From Bacteroidales bacterium (GTDB lineage Bacteria; Bacteroidota; Bacteroidia; Bacteroidales; Marinilabiliaceae): a stretch of DNA of 64,000 bases. This document shows positions 45,990 through 54,983 of the stretch, piece after piece. Both the position numbers and the translations under genes were made by a program. Below the pieces are notes generated by a model. That model had not been told where the DNA came from, ran no database searches, and saw only the letters and a program-made list of their open reading frames with translations. Numbering within the stretch: position 1 is the first letter of the stretch; every line of letters begins with the position of its first letter. The stretch lies in the NCBI GenBank assembly GCA_024401395.1, contig JAKSLD010000016.1, positions 1 through 64,000 of the forward strand. Direction: 5' to 3'.

Positions 45990-48590
45990 ATGAGAGGATT
46001 ACTATTCATAATTGTCATGCTGAGTATTATCTCGGCAAACGCTCAGAAGATTACGCTATCTGGCAAAGTAACAGAGCAATCTTCTGACAAGGCAATGGCA
46101 AACGTGGTAGTAACAGTGAGGCCTAATGGGCAAAATAAAATAATAAAGTTCGCCACGACAAAGGCAGACGGAAGCTACACCCTCATGCTTAACGCTATGC
46201 CAGAGGGGAACCATGTACTGCATTTCTCCATGATAGGTTATGCCGTAAAGACTATACCATTGACAAGCGGACAGACGATATACAATGTCGCGATGGAAGA
46301 GAAAGCGACTGAACTGAAAGGCGTCAAGATAAAGGCACCGAGTATTCGGCAGAAGGGAGATACCATATCATACAGCGTTGCAAGTTTTGCAGATGCAAAT
46401 GACAAGAGCCTAGAGGATGTATTGAAGAAGATGCCTGGAGTAGAAGTAGAAGAGAGTGGCAAAATAAAATATAACGGCAAAGAAATCAACAAATTCTATA
46501 TAGAGGGGCATGATATGTTGGGAGGGCGTTATTCTCTAGCAACCAACAATATACACCAAGAGGATGTAGGCACAGTGGAGGTCATGACAAACCATCAGCC
46601 AATAAAGGCATTGGAAGACATGGTCTTCTCTGAAAATCCGGCTATTAACATCAAACTGAAAGAAACTGCGAAAGGGCGCTGGGCTGGCACTGCAAAAATA
46701 GGGGCAGGTGCTGAAGATAAAGACATAGTGTGGAATGGAGAGTTGGCATTGATGCGATTTGCGAAGAAGGTACAGTCGCTCAATACTCTCAAGAGTAACA
46801 ACACTGGAACAGATATTACACGCGAGATAACCCTAAAATTTGATGACTTTGATGGAGGCTCTCTTGGCAACACCTATTCGTTGCAAAACTACATAAGTGC
46901 CACACCCGACAGACTTACTGAGATTTCAGATTCCCGAGTACGAGATAACCAAACACACACAATTACGACAAATGACCTATGGGCAATAAGCAACCGAACA
47001 GACGTTACTACACAAATTACTTACATAAAAGACAAACTTACCTCATCATCGATAAGCCGTACGCAATATTTTCTGAACGACACGACAATAATAATCGATG
47101 ACTATGAGAAAGCATTACAAAAACGAAACGAGGCGTCAATCAATTTAACGCTGACATCAAATGGAGATTCGGCATACATAACCAATAAGCTTTCTACAGA
47201 ACTCAAGTGGAATGACGTCACGATGGATATTGTCCAAAATGGACAACCACTATATCAAGTTGCCGAAGTGCCTAAGTATCAGATTTCGGATAATTTTGAG
47301 ATACTACTAAGAAAAGGTCAAAAAGCTTATTCCTTTGATACATACAATGTTTACATGAGGAATCCTCACACACTATCGACAAGCGATGCAATACAGAATG
47401 TACGTTCCTCTGCCTATTTCAATCATACCCACACTTCGCTAGGCTTTTATCTCAATCCATTTACTGTTTCCATGGAAGTTGGGATTCAGATATTAAACCG
47501 CTTGATGGAGAGCGATTTGACAGGGGCGATAGATACAAGTTTGCACAAGAACGACATAAAAATGGCATTTGTACGGACATACGCTACGCCCAAAGCAGAA
47601 TACAATAATGGAGGATGGCATATCAAATTCAAGATACCATTAACATATACGCCATACGTATTCAACGACAATCTATCAAGAGAAAAAGACAGAGCATACA
47701 AAACACAGATTTCCCCTAGTCTGCACGTTAGCTATGATTTAAACAATCACCTAAAATGTGGATTATCTGCAAGAGTTGCGCAACGAGACATAAACGAGAA
47801 AAATTTCTACCATGGGATTATAATGCAAGACCATAGAAATATAAACATAGGATTTGTAGATTATACAGAAGACAAGAGTAAAATTGCAAGTTTCAACGTA
47901 GACTACAAACGACCACTTCTGACAATATTCATGAATGGGTACATAAGCAAAAGCTGGACCGACATGCATCTGACAGCCAAACGAGACTTCATAGGCGACT
48001 ATGTAGTAAACTCATATTACTCAGACAAAAGCAAATCGGAATTCACAATGGCTGGAGGAGCGATAAGCAAAGGACTAGGATTCATGAGAGGTCTTATCAG
48101 AACGAGTTTTGACTACATAAAGAGTAACGGCACAATGCGGCAAGGAGAGACGACATCAGACTACCAATCAGACAACTACACATGGGGAGCGAAATTGAAT
48201 GGTCGGCCACTACTATGGTTCAATTTCACGTACGAGATAAAAATGAATAAGAGTGTAATGACGATGAAAGAGGTTGCGATGGAGACGAAGACTACCGACC
48301 AGTCGCAACACCTTACTATCAACTTTTTCCCGACCGAACGATGGCAAATAAAACTTATTGGAGACTACTTCCACAACCAAGTAGCTGAGGGACAGCACAA
48401 AAACCTATATCTAGCAGATGCTTCGACAAGTTACAATCTGAAAAACGGAATAGAATTCACACTTACTGCTCTAAACCTTTTTGACCAGCATACATACGGA
48501 TATACGACTGAAGGAAGTTTGACACGCATGAGCAAGGAGTATAAGCTCAGGGCTAGAACTATTATTGGGTCGATGTTCTTTCATTTTTAG
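45990..48590 (+). CDS. TonB-receptor-like outer-membrane protein, GLPGLI partner
   Basis: 866 residues from MRGLLFIIVM; the longer start at 45960 would spoil the signal peptide. Signal peptide to SANAQ, carboxypeptidase-regulatory-like Ig domain (ITLSGKVTEQSSDKAMANVVVTV, about 22-105), plug-like region with DVLKKMPGVEVEESGKIKYNGKEIN, and a large barrel. It ends TIIGSMFFHF with the C-terminal aromatic typical of barrels. It pairs with the GLPGLI gene upstream. Ligand unknown. Confidence 0.9.
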   Translation: MRGLLFIIVMLSIISANAQKITLSGKVTEQSSDKAMANVVVTVRPNGQNKIIKFATTKADGSYTLMLNAMPEGNHVLHFSMIGYAVKTIPLTSGQTIYNVAMEEKATELKGVKIKAPSIRQKGDTISYSVASFADANDKSLEDVLKKMPGVEVEESGKIKYNGKEINKFYIEGHDMLGGRYSLATNNIHQEDVGTVEVMTNHQPIKALEDMVFSENPAINIKLKETAKGRWAGTAKIGAGAEDKDIVWNGELALMRFAKKVQSLNTLKSNNTGTDITREITLKFDDFDGGSLGNTYSLQNYISATPDRLTEISDSRVRDNQTHTITTNDLWAISNRTDVTTQITYIKDKLTSSSISRTQYFLNDTTIIIDDYEKALQKRNEASINLTLTSNGDSAYITNKLSTELKWNDVTMDIVQNGQPLYQVAEVPKYQISDNFEILLRKGQKAYSFDTYNVYMRNPHTLSTSDAIQNVRSSAYFNHTHTSLGFYLNPFTVSMEVGIQILNRLMESDLTGAIDTSLHKNDIKMAFVRTYATPKAEYNNGGWHIKFKIPLTYTPYVFNDNLSREKDRAYKTQISPSLHVSYDLNNHLKCGLSARVAQRDINEKNFYHGIIMQDHRNINIGFVDYTEDKSKIASFNVDYKRPLLTIFMNGYISKSWTDMHLTAKRDFIGDYVVNSYYSDKSKSEFTMAGGAISKGLGFMRGLIRTSFDYIKSNGTMRQGETTSDYQSDNYTWGAKLNGRPLLWFNFTYEIKMNKSVMTMKEVAMETKTTDQSQHLTINFFPTERWQIKLIGDYFHNQVAEGQHKNLYLADASTSYNLKNGIEFTLTALNLFDQHTYGYTTEGSLTRMSKEYKLRARTIIGSMFFHF

Positions 48591-48758
48591 CATTTGAAGA
48601 CAAAGGACTATACTACAATTTAGTGAAGAATCAACTTGAGTTAGGAGATAAATACTAGAAACAATATGATATTTTTAGATAGAATCAACACCAGTAGATA
48701 CTTTTAACAATAATTGGTATGATTCACACATACTTCCTGTTAAGACAATGGCATGCTA

Positions 48759-48800
48759 CTAGTAAGAGGCAAGTCCGTTGTTCATCGTAAATTTTTTAGG
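48759..48800 (+). repeat. Intergenic TTGTTCATCG repeat, copy 6
   Basis: CTAGTAAGAGGCAAGTCC then GTTGTTCATCGTAAATTTTTT. Closest to copy 5. It directly precedes a bidirectional terminator. Confidence 0.9.
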
Positions 48801-48811
48801 GAATGGAAGGA

Positions 48812-48847
48812 AAAGAGGCTGTGTCGGAAATTTGACACAGCCTCTTT
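48812..48847. terminator. Bidirectional terminator
   Basis: Perfect arms AAAGAGGCTGTGTC and GACACAGCCTCTTT with an 8-base loop between two convergent genes; T-rich on both sides. Confidence 0.85.
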
Positions 48848-48933
48848 ATCTGAGTATTTCAATTTATTTGTCGGGCTATTGGCTGTAAAAGATTACTACT
48901 TACCATAAGCCATTACAAGCTATGACAGTAGCA

Positions 48934-51816
48934 TTAGTTACGGCCGAATCCGAAATTAACGCCGAATGAGAACATAGGCTTCATTTTATCGGTGTAAACG
49001 AACTGTCGCTTATTAGAAGAGAACAGATTGTGACCCTCCACGAAGAATTCAGCGCACTCCTTCAGACGATAAGCTGCGCGGAGATTCATAGTGAAGAAGC
49101 CATCAACCACCTCCTGTCCGAAAGTAGAATCGATGTTACGCTTACCAGCGAAATAGCCCATTGTAGAGAACGAAAGCTTATCCATTGGGCGGAAGATAAA
49201 GCCTACAGATCCATATACAGAAGGAGTTGCCTTATGCTTGAAATTATCTTTACGATTCTCCTTATGGTCGCCAGGATTATCTACATCATCAGCGCCGATA
49301 TAATACTCCTGCTTAATGTCGTTGCTATAACGCACACCATACTTGAGAGCATAATAAAGTCCGAGAGGGCGCTCGATACCTGGAGCAGTCTCATTGCTCT
49401 GATACATAGCTAGAAGCTGCTGTTCGAAGGCAGCCTTATCAGCATCACTCATTTTCTTGTACTTATCAGCAAAAGCAGAAATAGGAGTATAGCCAAGGCA
49501 CGCATCCAACACGTCCTGAGGATTGCCCCCCTGCATAGCAGTACCGACTACACGGCCAACGATATCCTGGATAAGGCCAGGATTAGACTGACCATCGCCA
49601 GCCAATTTAACTTGGCAATCAGCAAACTGCTTAACAAACATATCAGTCTGCTCATATACATAATAGTCATCAATCTTAGTCTGCTGAGCATTAACATTAA
49701 ACTTAGCGATAAGTTTAGGAGAGATGATCCAGTCCACGTTCAAGCCCAAACCCTTTTGATATACTGTAAAAGGCATACTACCATAACGTACAAAAGCCTT
49801 AGTACCAAGAACATCCGCCAAAGCAGAAGAAGCGGTACCCAACAGCGCTGGAAGTTGTGACGGGTCGGTCTGCAATTTTTCCATCACCTGCCCCAAGAGA
49901 CCTTTCAAGTCCTTTTCAGCCAAAGTAAGCATAGCAGAGTGAGCCTTGAGAACGCCATAATCAGAGCTAATAGAATAGAACGACTCAAAATCGACGAGCA
50001 AGTTTCTAGTCGGCTTAATACGGTATCCGAACTCGAAATTATCTATCTTAACCAGAGGAGACTCCTCATTACCAAGGAACTGGATATAATTAGGCACGCC
50101 AGAATTATGCCAGTTATAGTTAGACGAAGAGTGGAAGAATACGGTAGAACGGCGAGCGTGACCATAATTTACACGTACGAAATTCTTGTCATTAATCTGG
50201 TAAGAAGCGACGAACTGCCAAGAAGGATTCAAGTCATCCGGAATACTAGTCTTATCGATACGGCCAGCACCCACGAGACGCAAGCCATCGCGCTTATAGT
50301 CAAGTCTCAAAGACGCCTCAAAGTCGTCATTCTCAGCAGAAATATTACCCTCGCTACGGTAGCCCAAGAAACCAGAAGTCTCGACGGCGCCCTTACCATC
50401 GCCATAGTCGATAAACTCAGGTTTATGGTCCTCGATATACATCTTCTTATAACCCACGGCAGGCTTCAGAGCCAAGTCGCCCAAATGAAAAGTATACTCA
50501 GCAGAGACCTGAGCCAGTTTCTGATACATCTGGAAGCCCGGAGTACCCACGCAGAAGTGGTTACAGCCACCATAGTAGTTAGCCAGAAGCTTAAGATCCT
50601 TAATATCAGCATCGAGAGCCACGTAAGCGGTAGAGAACTCACGGACACGATAGCCCACGTTATCCTGACCCACCTGAGTGTTGAGGTTAGACGAATACTG
50701 ATAACCACCAGTAAGATTCAGACGGATACCATTAGCAGGAGTGAACGTCAGATAGCCATTGACGCCATCATTACGACGCGACATATAAGGATCCTTATAT
50801 TGAGTAGACGGGTCCTCGATGCCAGTAAGCGACAACACCACGCCTTCATCATTAGCGGCAGAAACATTATAATAATACTTCAAGTCATCAATATTAATAT
50901 AAGCGCCACCACTGACATCCTTGATAGTTCCATTCTGGAGGCCCAATCCCAATTGAGTTTTAGAGACTGGTATAGCGCGACCACCCTCCACGCCAGAGCC
51001 AGGATAGCAGATATACTTATTAGCAGACGGGATGAGATACAACTCACCATTATCACGCCAACGACGATTGACATTATAGGTAAGACCAGAGGCAAACTTA
51101 GAGTTAAACCTATGACGGAGAGCAATCTCACCCTGGACATTCTTGTCTCCGGCGCGTAGATTACCCGAGGCAACATATCGGCTCTCGTCAGGCTTAGTCG
51201 TGATGATATTGATAACACCCTGAACAGCATTAGGACCGTAGAGAGCCGAAGTAGCGCCACGTACGACCTCGAGACGTTCAATATCCTCGATAGAAATAGG
51301 GAGATTATCGAGGTTTGGGGTACCGATAGCATAACTATGAACAACGCGGCCGTCGATCATTACGAGGATATTCATACTCTCGGCATACAACAAGAAGTTG
51401 TTATCAGGGATATTATTCAGGCCACGCATCTGAACGTCATAAACGCCATTGAGCTTTTCAGCGACGATCATACCAGGCACGAGACGCAGAGCCTCCTCAA
51501 TGGTAGACACTCCATAAGTACGAAGTTCGTCATGAGTAATAACCGTACTAGACAAAGGAGACGTAAAACTACTCTCCTCCTCCTTCGAGGCAGAAGAGAC
51601 ATTCTTGTTCATAATGAGAGCGAACAGCTCGTCGACACTTTTAACTCCGAGAGTCTCGACAGCTTCCATAAGCTGTTCAAGAGGTAAATCAGACAACTCC
51701 TCGGTTGTCATACTTAGAATCTGCTCTCGTGACAATTTCCCGTATTCCTGTGCTTGGGTGCCAAAAGACAATGCGCAAAAGAGAGCGATAGTGTAAAAAA
51801 GTCTTTTCATAGACAT
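48934..51816 (-). CDS. TonB-dependent receptor
   Basis: 960 residues; MKRLFY two codons on is an alternative start. Signal peptide to FGTQAQ. An N-terminal helical stretch (EQILSMTTEELSDLPLEQLMEAVETLGV) precedes the plug (about 75-205), with TVITHDELRTYGVSTIEEALRLVPGM, VMIDGRVVHS and RLEVVRGATSALYGPNAVQGVINI. The barrel follows and ends FGVNFGFGR. Plug motifs are of the classical vitamin/siderophore type rather than SusC. No SusD is adjacent. It has a well-formed promoter (51857-51886). Ligand unknown; the AraC gene diverges from it. Confidence 0.93.
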   Translation of the reverse strand: MSMKRLFYTIALFCALSFGTQAQEYGKLSREQILSMTTEELSDLPLEQLMEAVETLGVKSVDELFALIMNKNVSSASKEEESSFTSPLSSTVITHDELRTYGVSTIEEALRLVPGMIVAEKLNGVYDVQMRGLNNIPDNNFLLYAESMNILVMIDGRVVHSYAIGTPNLDNLPISIEDIERLEVVRGATSALYGPNAVQGVINIITTKPDESRYVASGNLRAGDKNVQGEIALRHRFNSKFASGLTYNVNRRWRDNGELYLIPSANKYICYPGSGVEGGRAIPVSKTQLGLGLQNGTIKDVSGGAYINIDDLKYYYNVSAANDEGVVLSLTGIEDPSTQYKDPYMSRRNDGVNGYLTFTPANGIRLNLTGGYQYSSNLNTQVGQDNVGYRVREFSTAYVALDADIKDLKLLANYYGGCNHFCVGTPGFQMYQKLAQVSAEYTFHLGDLALKPAVGYKKMYIEDHKPEFIDYGDGKGAVETSGFLGYRSEGNISAENDDFEASLRLDYKRDGLRLVGAGRIDKTSIPDDLNPSWQFVASYQINDKNFVRVNYGHARRSTVFFHSSSNYNWHNSGVPNYIQFLGNEESPLVKIDNFEFGYRIKPTRNLLVDFESFYSISSDYGVLKAHSAMLTLAEKDLKGLLGQVMEKLQTDPSQLPALLGTASSALADVLGTKAFVRYGSMPFTVYQKGLGLNVDWIISPKLIAKFNVNAQQTKIDDYYVYEQTDMFVKQFADCQVKLAGDGQSNPGLIQDIVGRVVGTAMQGGNPQDVLDACLGYTPISAFADKYKKMSDADKAAFEQQLLAMYQSNETAPGIERPLGLYYALKYGVRYSNDIKQEYYIGADDVDNPGDHKENRKDNFKHKATPSVYGSVGFIFRPMDKLSFSTMGYFAGKRNIDSTFGQEVVDGFFTMNLRAAYRLKECAEFFVEGHNLFSSNKRQFVYTDKMKPMFSFGVNFGFGRN

Positions 51817-51856
51817 CTATTTTAAGGTATATTCCAGTTGGTTTTTTTATCAAAGG

Positions 51857-51886
51857 CAAAGATAGAATAAAAAAATTAACAACAAA
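51857..51886 (-). promoter_or_regulatory. Bacteroidetes-type promoter of the TonB-dependent receptor gene
   Basis: Minus-strand TTTG (51886-51883), 18 bases, TATCTTTG (51864-51857), 40 bases before the ATG. Near the consensus. Confidence 0.7.
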
Positions 51887-52006
51887 TAACACAAACTACG
51901 CATTTTTTGGAGAAAACAAGAACAATACAACAAAAATATCCATTTGTAACTTTTATTCTTGGAGAAGAAAAGAAAACACGTAACTTTACGTCCAAATTAC
52001 ACAGAT

Positions 52007-52909
52007 ATGAACGAAAGAAACGTCATAACACTCGAGAATATAATTCATCAGGTTCTGAACGAATCTGTGAACTACAAGAATCAGGTGATGATATCACATA
52101 TCAAAGACCTGAGTCTATTCAAGACGCCATGTCATCTAAAGGCGATCAGCATACTAGTCTGTCTTAATGGAGAATTAGAGTGTTCGATAAACCTACATAC
52201 ATATAAATTAGGCAAGAACTCAGTATTGATTATTTTCCCAGAGAATATCATACAGCTCAAGAGCACCAAGGATTTGGAAGCCTTTGCTATAATACTCTCA
52301 TCAGAATTTGTACGCAAGCTCTCCTTAGACCCGTTATCAGTTTCGCATCTTTTGGCCTGGGAAGTAACCAGGAAAGCAAAGCTAGAGTTACCCGAGAAAG
52401 AAATAGACCATCTGTCGCACTATCTGGCGATATTAGAAAAGACCATGAAATCGCCGTTCAACGAGACGAGCGACAATCTGATGATGTATATAAGTTCAGC
52501 CTTTATGGCCGAGATAATACAGCTACACCATCACTACCAGCCTGCCATAGCAGAAGATATCAACGGATCGAAGAGAAAGCTGAATATCCTTGACAAATTT
52601 GTGAAACTAGTCGGGATATATCACTCACAAGAGCGAGAACTGAAGTTCTATGCAGACAAGATGTGCATAACCCCCAAATATCTAGCAGACACTGTGAAGA
52701 ATATAAGCGGCAAGAAAGCTACGGAATGGATCTGCGACTTTGTCATAATGGAGGCGCAATCACTGTTAAGATATTCAGGGTTGACAGTTCACGAAATATC
52801 CGAGAAGTTGAATTTCTCGTCGCAGTCTGCATTCGGCAAATACTTCAAGTACCAGGTAGGAGTCTCGCCATCAGAGTATCAGGGAAGAGGTCAAGACGAA
52901 GAAAAGTAG
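52007..52909 (+). CDS. AraC family transcriptional regulator
   Basis: 300 residues from MNERNVITLENI; upstream in-frame starts would lie within the promoter-like TAACTTTA box (51981-51988). The C-terminal 100 residues form an AraC HTH pair: LKFYADKMCITPKYLADTVKNISGK (helix-turn-helix 1) and SLLRYSGLTVHEISEKLNFSSQSAFGKYFKYQVGVSPSEY (helix-turn-helix 2). The N-terminal domain is a cupin-like sensor. It diverges from the TonB-dependent receptor gene across about 190 bases, so it may control that gene (inference). Confidence 0.92.
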   Translation: MNERNVITLENIIHQVLNESVNYKNQVMISHIKDLSLFKTPCHLKAISILVCLNGELECSINLHTYKLGKNSVLIIFPENIIQLKSTKDLEAFAIILSSEFVRKLSLDPLSVSHLLAWEVTRKAKLELPEKEIDHLSHYLAILEKTMKSPFNETSDNLMMYISSAFMAEIIQLHHHYQPAIAEDINGSKRKLNILDKFVKLVGIYHSQERELKFYADKMCITPKYLADTVKNISGKKATEWICDFVIMEAQSLLRYSGLTVHEISEKLNFSSQSAFGKYFKYQVGVSPSEYQGRGQDEEK

Positions 52910-52953
52910 CTTAGAAGATAGTCCAGCGTACGATGATCGTATGAGACGATACC

Positions 52954-52981
52954 CTGTTCATCGTAATTTTTTTATATTTTG
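52954..52981 (+). repeat. Intergenic TTGTTCATCG repeat, copy 7 (diverged)
   Basis: CTGTTCATCGTAATTTTTTT; one base short in the AAA part and lacking the upstream inverted repeat. Confidence 0.8.
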
Positions 52982-53015
52982 TAGGCTATGTGTACACTCT
53001 GCCTATACCCTGTCT

Positions 53016-53060
53016 AGTATAAGGGAAGTCCCTTGTTCATCGTAAATTTTTTATTTGGGG
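53016..53060 (+). repeat. Intergenic TTGTTCATCG repeat, copy 8
   Basis: AGTATAAGGGAAGTCCC, TTGTTCATCGTAAATTTTT, then TATTTGGGG. Nearly identical to copies 2 and 4 upstream, and to copy 5 in its downstream TTATTTGGG end. Confidence 0.9.
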
Positions 53061-53085
53061 AAGAGGGGGTGTACGGTGTGGAAAC

Positions 53086-53433
53086 ACCCCTGACGGGACA
53101 GCAAAAAATGTCGTTCGTCACAGATTAGATGCAGTTCGTCAAAAAGTTTGCGCTGACGGTAAGGCTGTCAAGATTAACTATATGACGGCTACAAATGAAG
53201 GTTTGATGTCAGATGTGACTTCGGAACAAGAACTCGTAGCACTTATGCAAGGAAAGGACTTTGCGGACCCAAACACGCCATTTATAATCAATTTGCAAGG
53301 TGGTCATATAAACCGCTCTTACGGACATGGTGGTTTTAAGCGAGATAAGGCTATCAAGACCATAGAGAACGGCAAGGTAGTGATTATACGCGATGGCAAG
53401 AAATACAATCTATCGGGCATGAGACTCAACTAA
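53086..53433 (+). pseudogene. C-terminal fragment of a secreted protein, truncated at a repeat
   Basis: The frame is open from within the repeat copy: TPDGTAKNVVRHRLDAV..., and passes an internal ATG at 53182 to the stop at 53433. The end GKVVIIRDGKKYNLSGMRLN resembles the C-terminal tail of Bacteroidales secreted proteins (GKKYN.SG.r). No signal peptide or good start exists, and coding-like sequence begins about 26 bases after repeat copy 8, so the 5' part of the gene has been lost. If translated from 53182, it would give an 83-residue peptide. A good terminator follows. Confidence 0.65.
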
Positions 53434-53461
53434 TCAGGAAGTTTCTGGCGAGAAAAATTAT

Positions 53462-53497
53462 AGAGGCGTTGCTTAAGAGCAGCGCCTCTAATTTTTT
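53462..53497 (+). terminator. Terminator after the truncated gene
   Basis: Arms AGAGGCGTTGCT (53462-53473) and AGCAGCGCCTCT (53478-53489), one G-U pair, loop TAAG, then AATTTTTT. Strong plus-strand terminator. Confidence 0.88.
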
Positions 53498-53508
53498 GCG
53501 GCTATTAT

Positions 53509-53610
53509 TTTTTGCCTTGGATTTTTTACCAAAACGTCAAGTTTTTGCCTTGGATTTTAGTTTTTGCCTTGGATTTTATGCCAAAACGCGATATTTTTGC
53601 CTTGGATTTT
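53509..53610 (+). repeat. Four 17-bp repeats upstream of the DUF4143 ATPase
   Basis: TTTTTGCCTTGGATTTT occurs at 53509, 53542, 53561 and 53594, with spacing 33, 19, 33. Units 1 and 3 are followed by (A/G)CCAAAACG. Translated in one frame it reads FALDF. It ends 18 bases before the ATPase start codon. Confidence 0.9.
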
Positions 53611-53628
53611 TTACCAGAGAATAAATTT

Positions 53629-54972
53629 ATGGCATATTTCAAACGACATATTGACGAACAATTACTCAAATGGAAAGATTCTGCCCAACACAAACCATTA
53701 TTGATCAGAGGTGCTCGTCAGGTTGGCAAATCGACTGCTGTCAGGGAACTTGGAAGAACATTCACATATTTCGTTGAGATAAATCTCGAAAAACAGCCAA
53801 CGATGCGACAGCTATTTACTGAGGATATAGATGTAAAAAGAACGTGTGAGAAACTTAGCGGAACACTAGCAGTACCCATTATCCCTGGAGAGACATTACT
53901 TTTCATAGACGAAATACAAGTATCAAAAGAGGCGATTATGTCGTTGCGCTATTTCAAGGAAGATTATCCAGAGCTACATGTTATAGCTGCAGGATCGTTG
54001 CTTGAATTTGCGCTTGAGGAACTGCCATCGTTTGGCGTAGGAAGAATCAGATCGCTCTATATGTACCCATTCTCATTTGATGAATTTCTTATGGCGCAAG
54101 GACTTGATATGCTTGTCGAGTTCAAGAAGAAAGCGACATCAAGCAATCCCTTGCCCGAGGTTACGCATAATCAATTAACTGACCATCTACGAACATTCTA
54201 TTTAGTCGGCGGAATGCCAGACGCTGTATCGCAATGGATAGAGACGCGCAGTTACATTGACGTCACAAGAACACACAATGATATACTAGACACATATCTT
54301 GATGACTTTTCAAAATACAAGAGGCGTGTTTCACCTATTGTATTACAACAAGTGCTTAGGTCCGTTGCACTACAAGCAGGAACAAAATTTGTATATTCAC
54401 AGGTATCGACCGACACTAAAACGAATATCATAAAAGATGCACTTCATCTGCTTACGCTGGCAGGGCTGACAGTACCTGTAAAACATAGTGATGGTAATGG
54501 GGTGCCATTAGGTGCAGAAGAAAATGACGCCTATGTAAAATATCTGTTCTTCGACTTAGGACTCATGCAAACAATGCTTGGTATTGCAGCATCCGAGATA
54601 ATTACATCGTCGGCAACAGACTTTGTAAACAAAGGTTCGGCATCAGAGATGTTTGCCGGGTTAGAATTGCGCAAATATCAAGATAGTTTTCAGAAGCCAG
54701 ATATTCACTATTGGCAAAATATGTCGCGTAACGGCAATGCAGAAATAGATTATCTTATTGCCAACAACGGGAAAGTTTTACCGATAGAGGTGAAAGCAAG
54801 TACGCAAGGAGGGATGCAAAGTTTATGGTTGTTCATGCGAAAAAAGCACTCAAGCAATGCTATAAGGACATCGCTTGAGAACTTTGGTGCGTTTGACTAT
54901 TTTGACAAAGAAGATGCTGACGGTATGCGTCATGTAGAAATTGTACCACTATATGCCCTAAGCAACATATAG
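53629..54972 (+). CDS. AAA ATPase with DUF4143 domain
   Basis: 447 residues from MAYFKRHIDE; a 39-codon in-frame extension upstream is only the translated 17-bp repeats. Walker A IRGARQVGKS (26-35), Walker B LLFIDEIQ near 90-97, then FKEDYPELHVIAAGSLLEF with the sensor region and YPFSFDEFL. The C-terminal DUF4143 domain (about 200-445) has PIEVKAS, a nuclease-like IEVK motif (.D..: AEIDYLI, then IEVK). The family is abundant in Bacteroidetes and is of unknown target. It appears to be a recent arrival, since it lies between repeats and a truncated gene. Confidence 0.9.
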   Translation: MAYFKRHIDEQLLKWKDSAQHKPLLIRGARQVGKSTAVRELGRTFTYFVEINLEKQPTMRQLFTEDIDVKRTCEKLSGTLAVPIIPGETLLFIDEIQVSKEAIMSLRYFKEDYPELHVIAAGSLLEFALEELPSFGVGRIRSLYMYPFSFDEFLMAQGLDMLVEFKKKATSSNPLPEVTHNQLTDHLRTFYLVGGMPDAVSQWIETRSYIDVTRTHNDILDTYLDDFSKYKRRVSPIVLQQVLRSVALQAGTKFVYSQVSTDTKTNIIKDALHLLTLAGLTVPVKHSDGNGVPLGAEENDAYVKYLFFDLGLMQTMLGIAASEIITSSATDFVNKGSASEMFAGLELRKYQDSFQKPDIHYWQNMSRNGNAEIDYLIANNGKVLPIEVKASTQGGMQSLWLFMRKKHSSNAIRTSLENFGAFDYFDKEDADGMRHVEIVPLYALSNI

Positions 54973-54983
54973 CACGAAACAGT

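Larger units (their letters stand above)
48591..48933. other. Convergent intergenic region
   Basis: Between two convergent genes. It holds repeat copy 6 (48759-48800) and a bidirectional terminator (48812-48847). No further feature is seen. Confidence 0.6.
52910..53085. other. Intergenic region with two tandem repeat copies
   Basis: Copies 7 and 8 of the intergenic repeat lie 35 bases apart here, preceded by the short palindrome TACGATGATCGTA (52929-52941). Copy 8 runs straight into a truncated coding frame. Confidence 0.65.

Noticed and set aside
53509-53610. CRISPR array
   Set aside because: Only four 17-bp units, spacing alternates 33 and 19, two spacers share sequence, and there are no cas genes.
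53512-53628. N-terminal extension of the DUF4143 ATPase
   Set aside because: The 39 codons are merely translated repeat units (FALDF); the family starts at MAYFKRHIDE.
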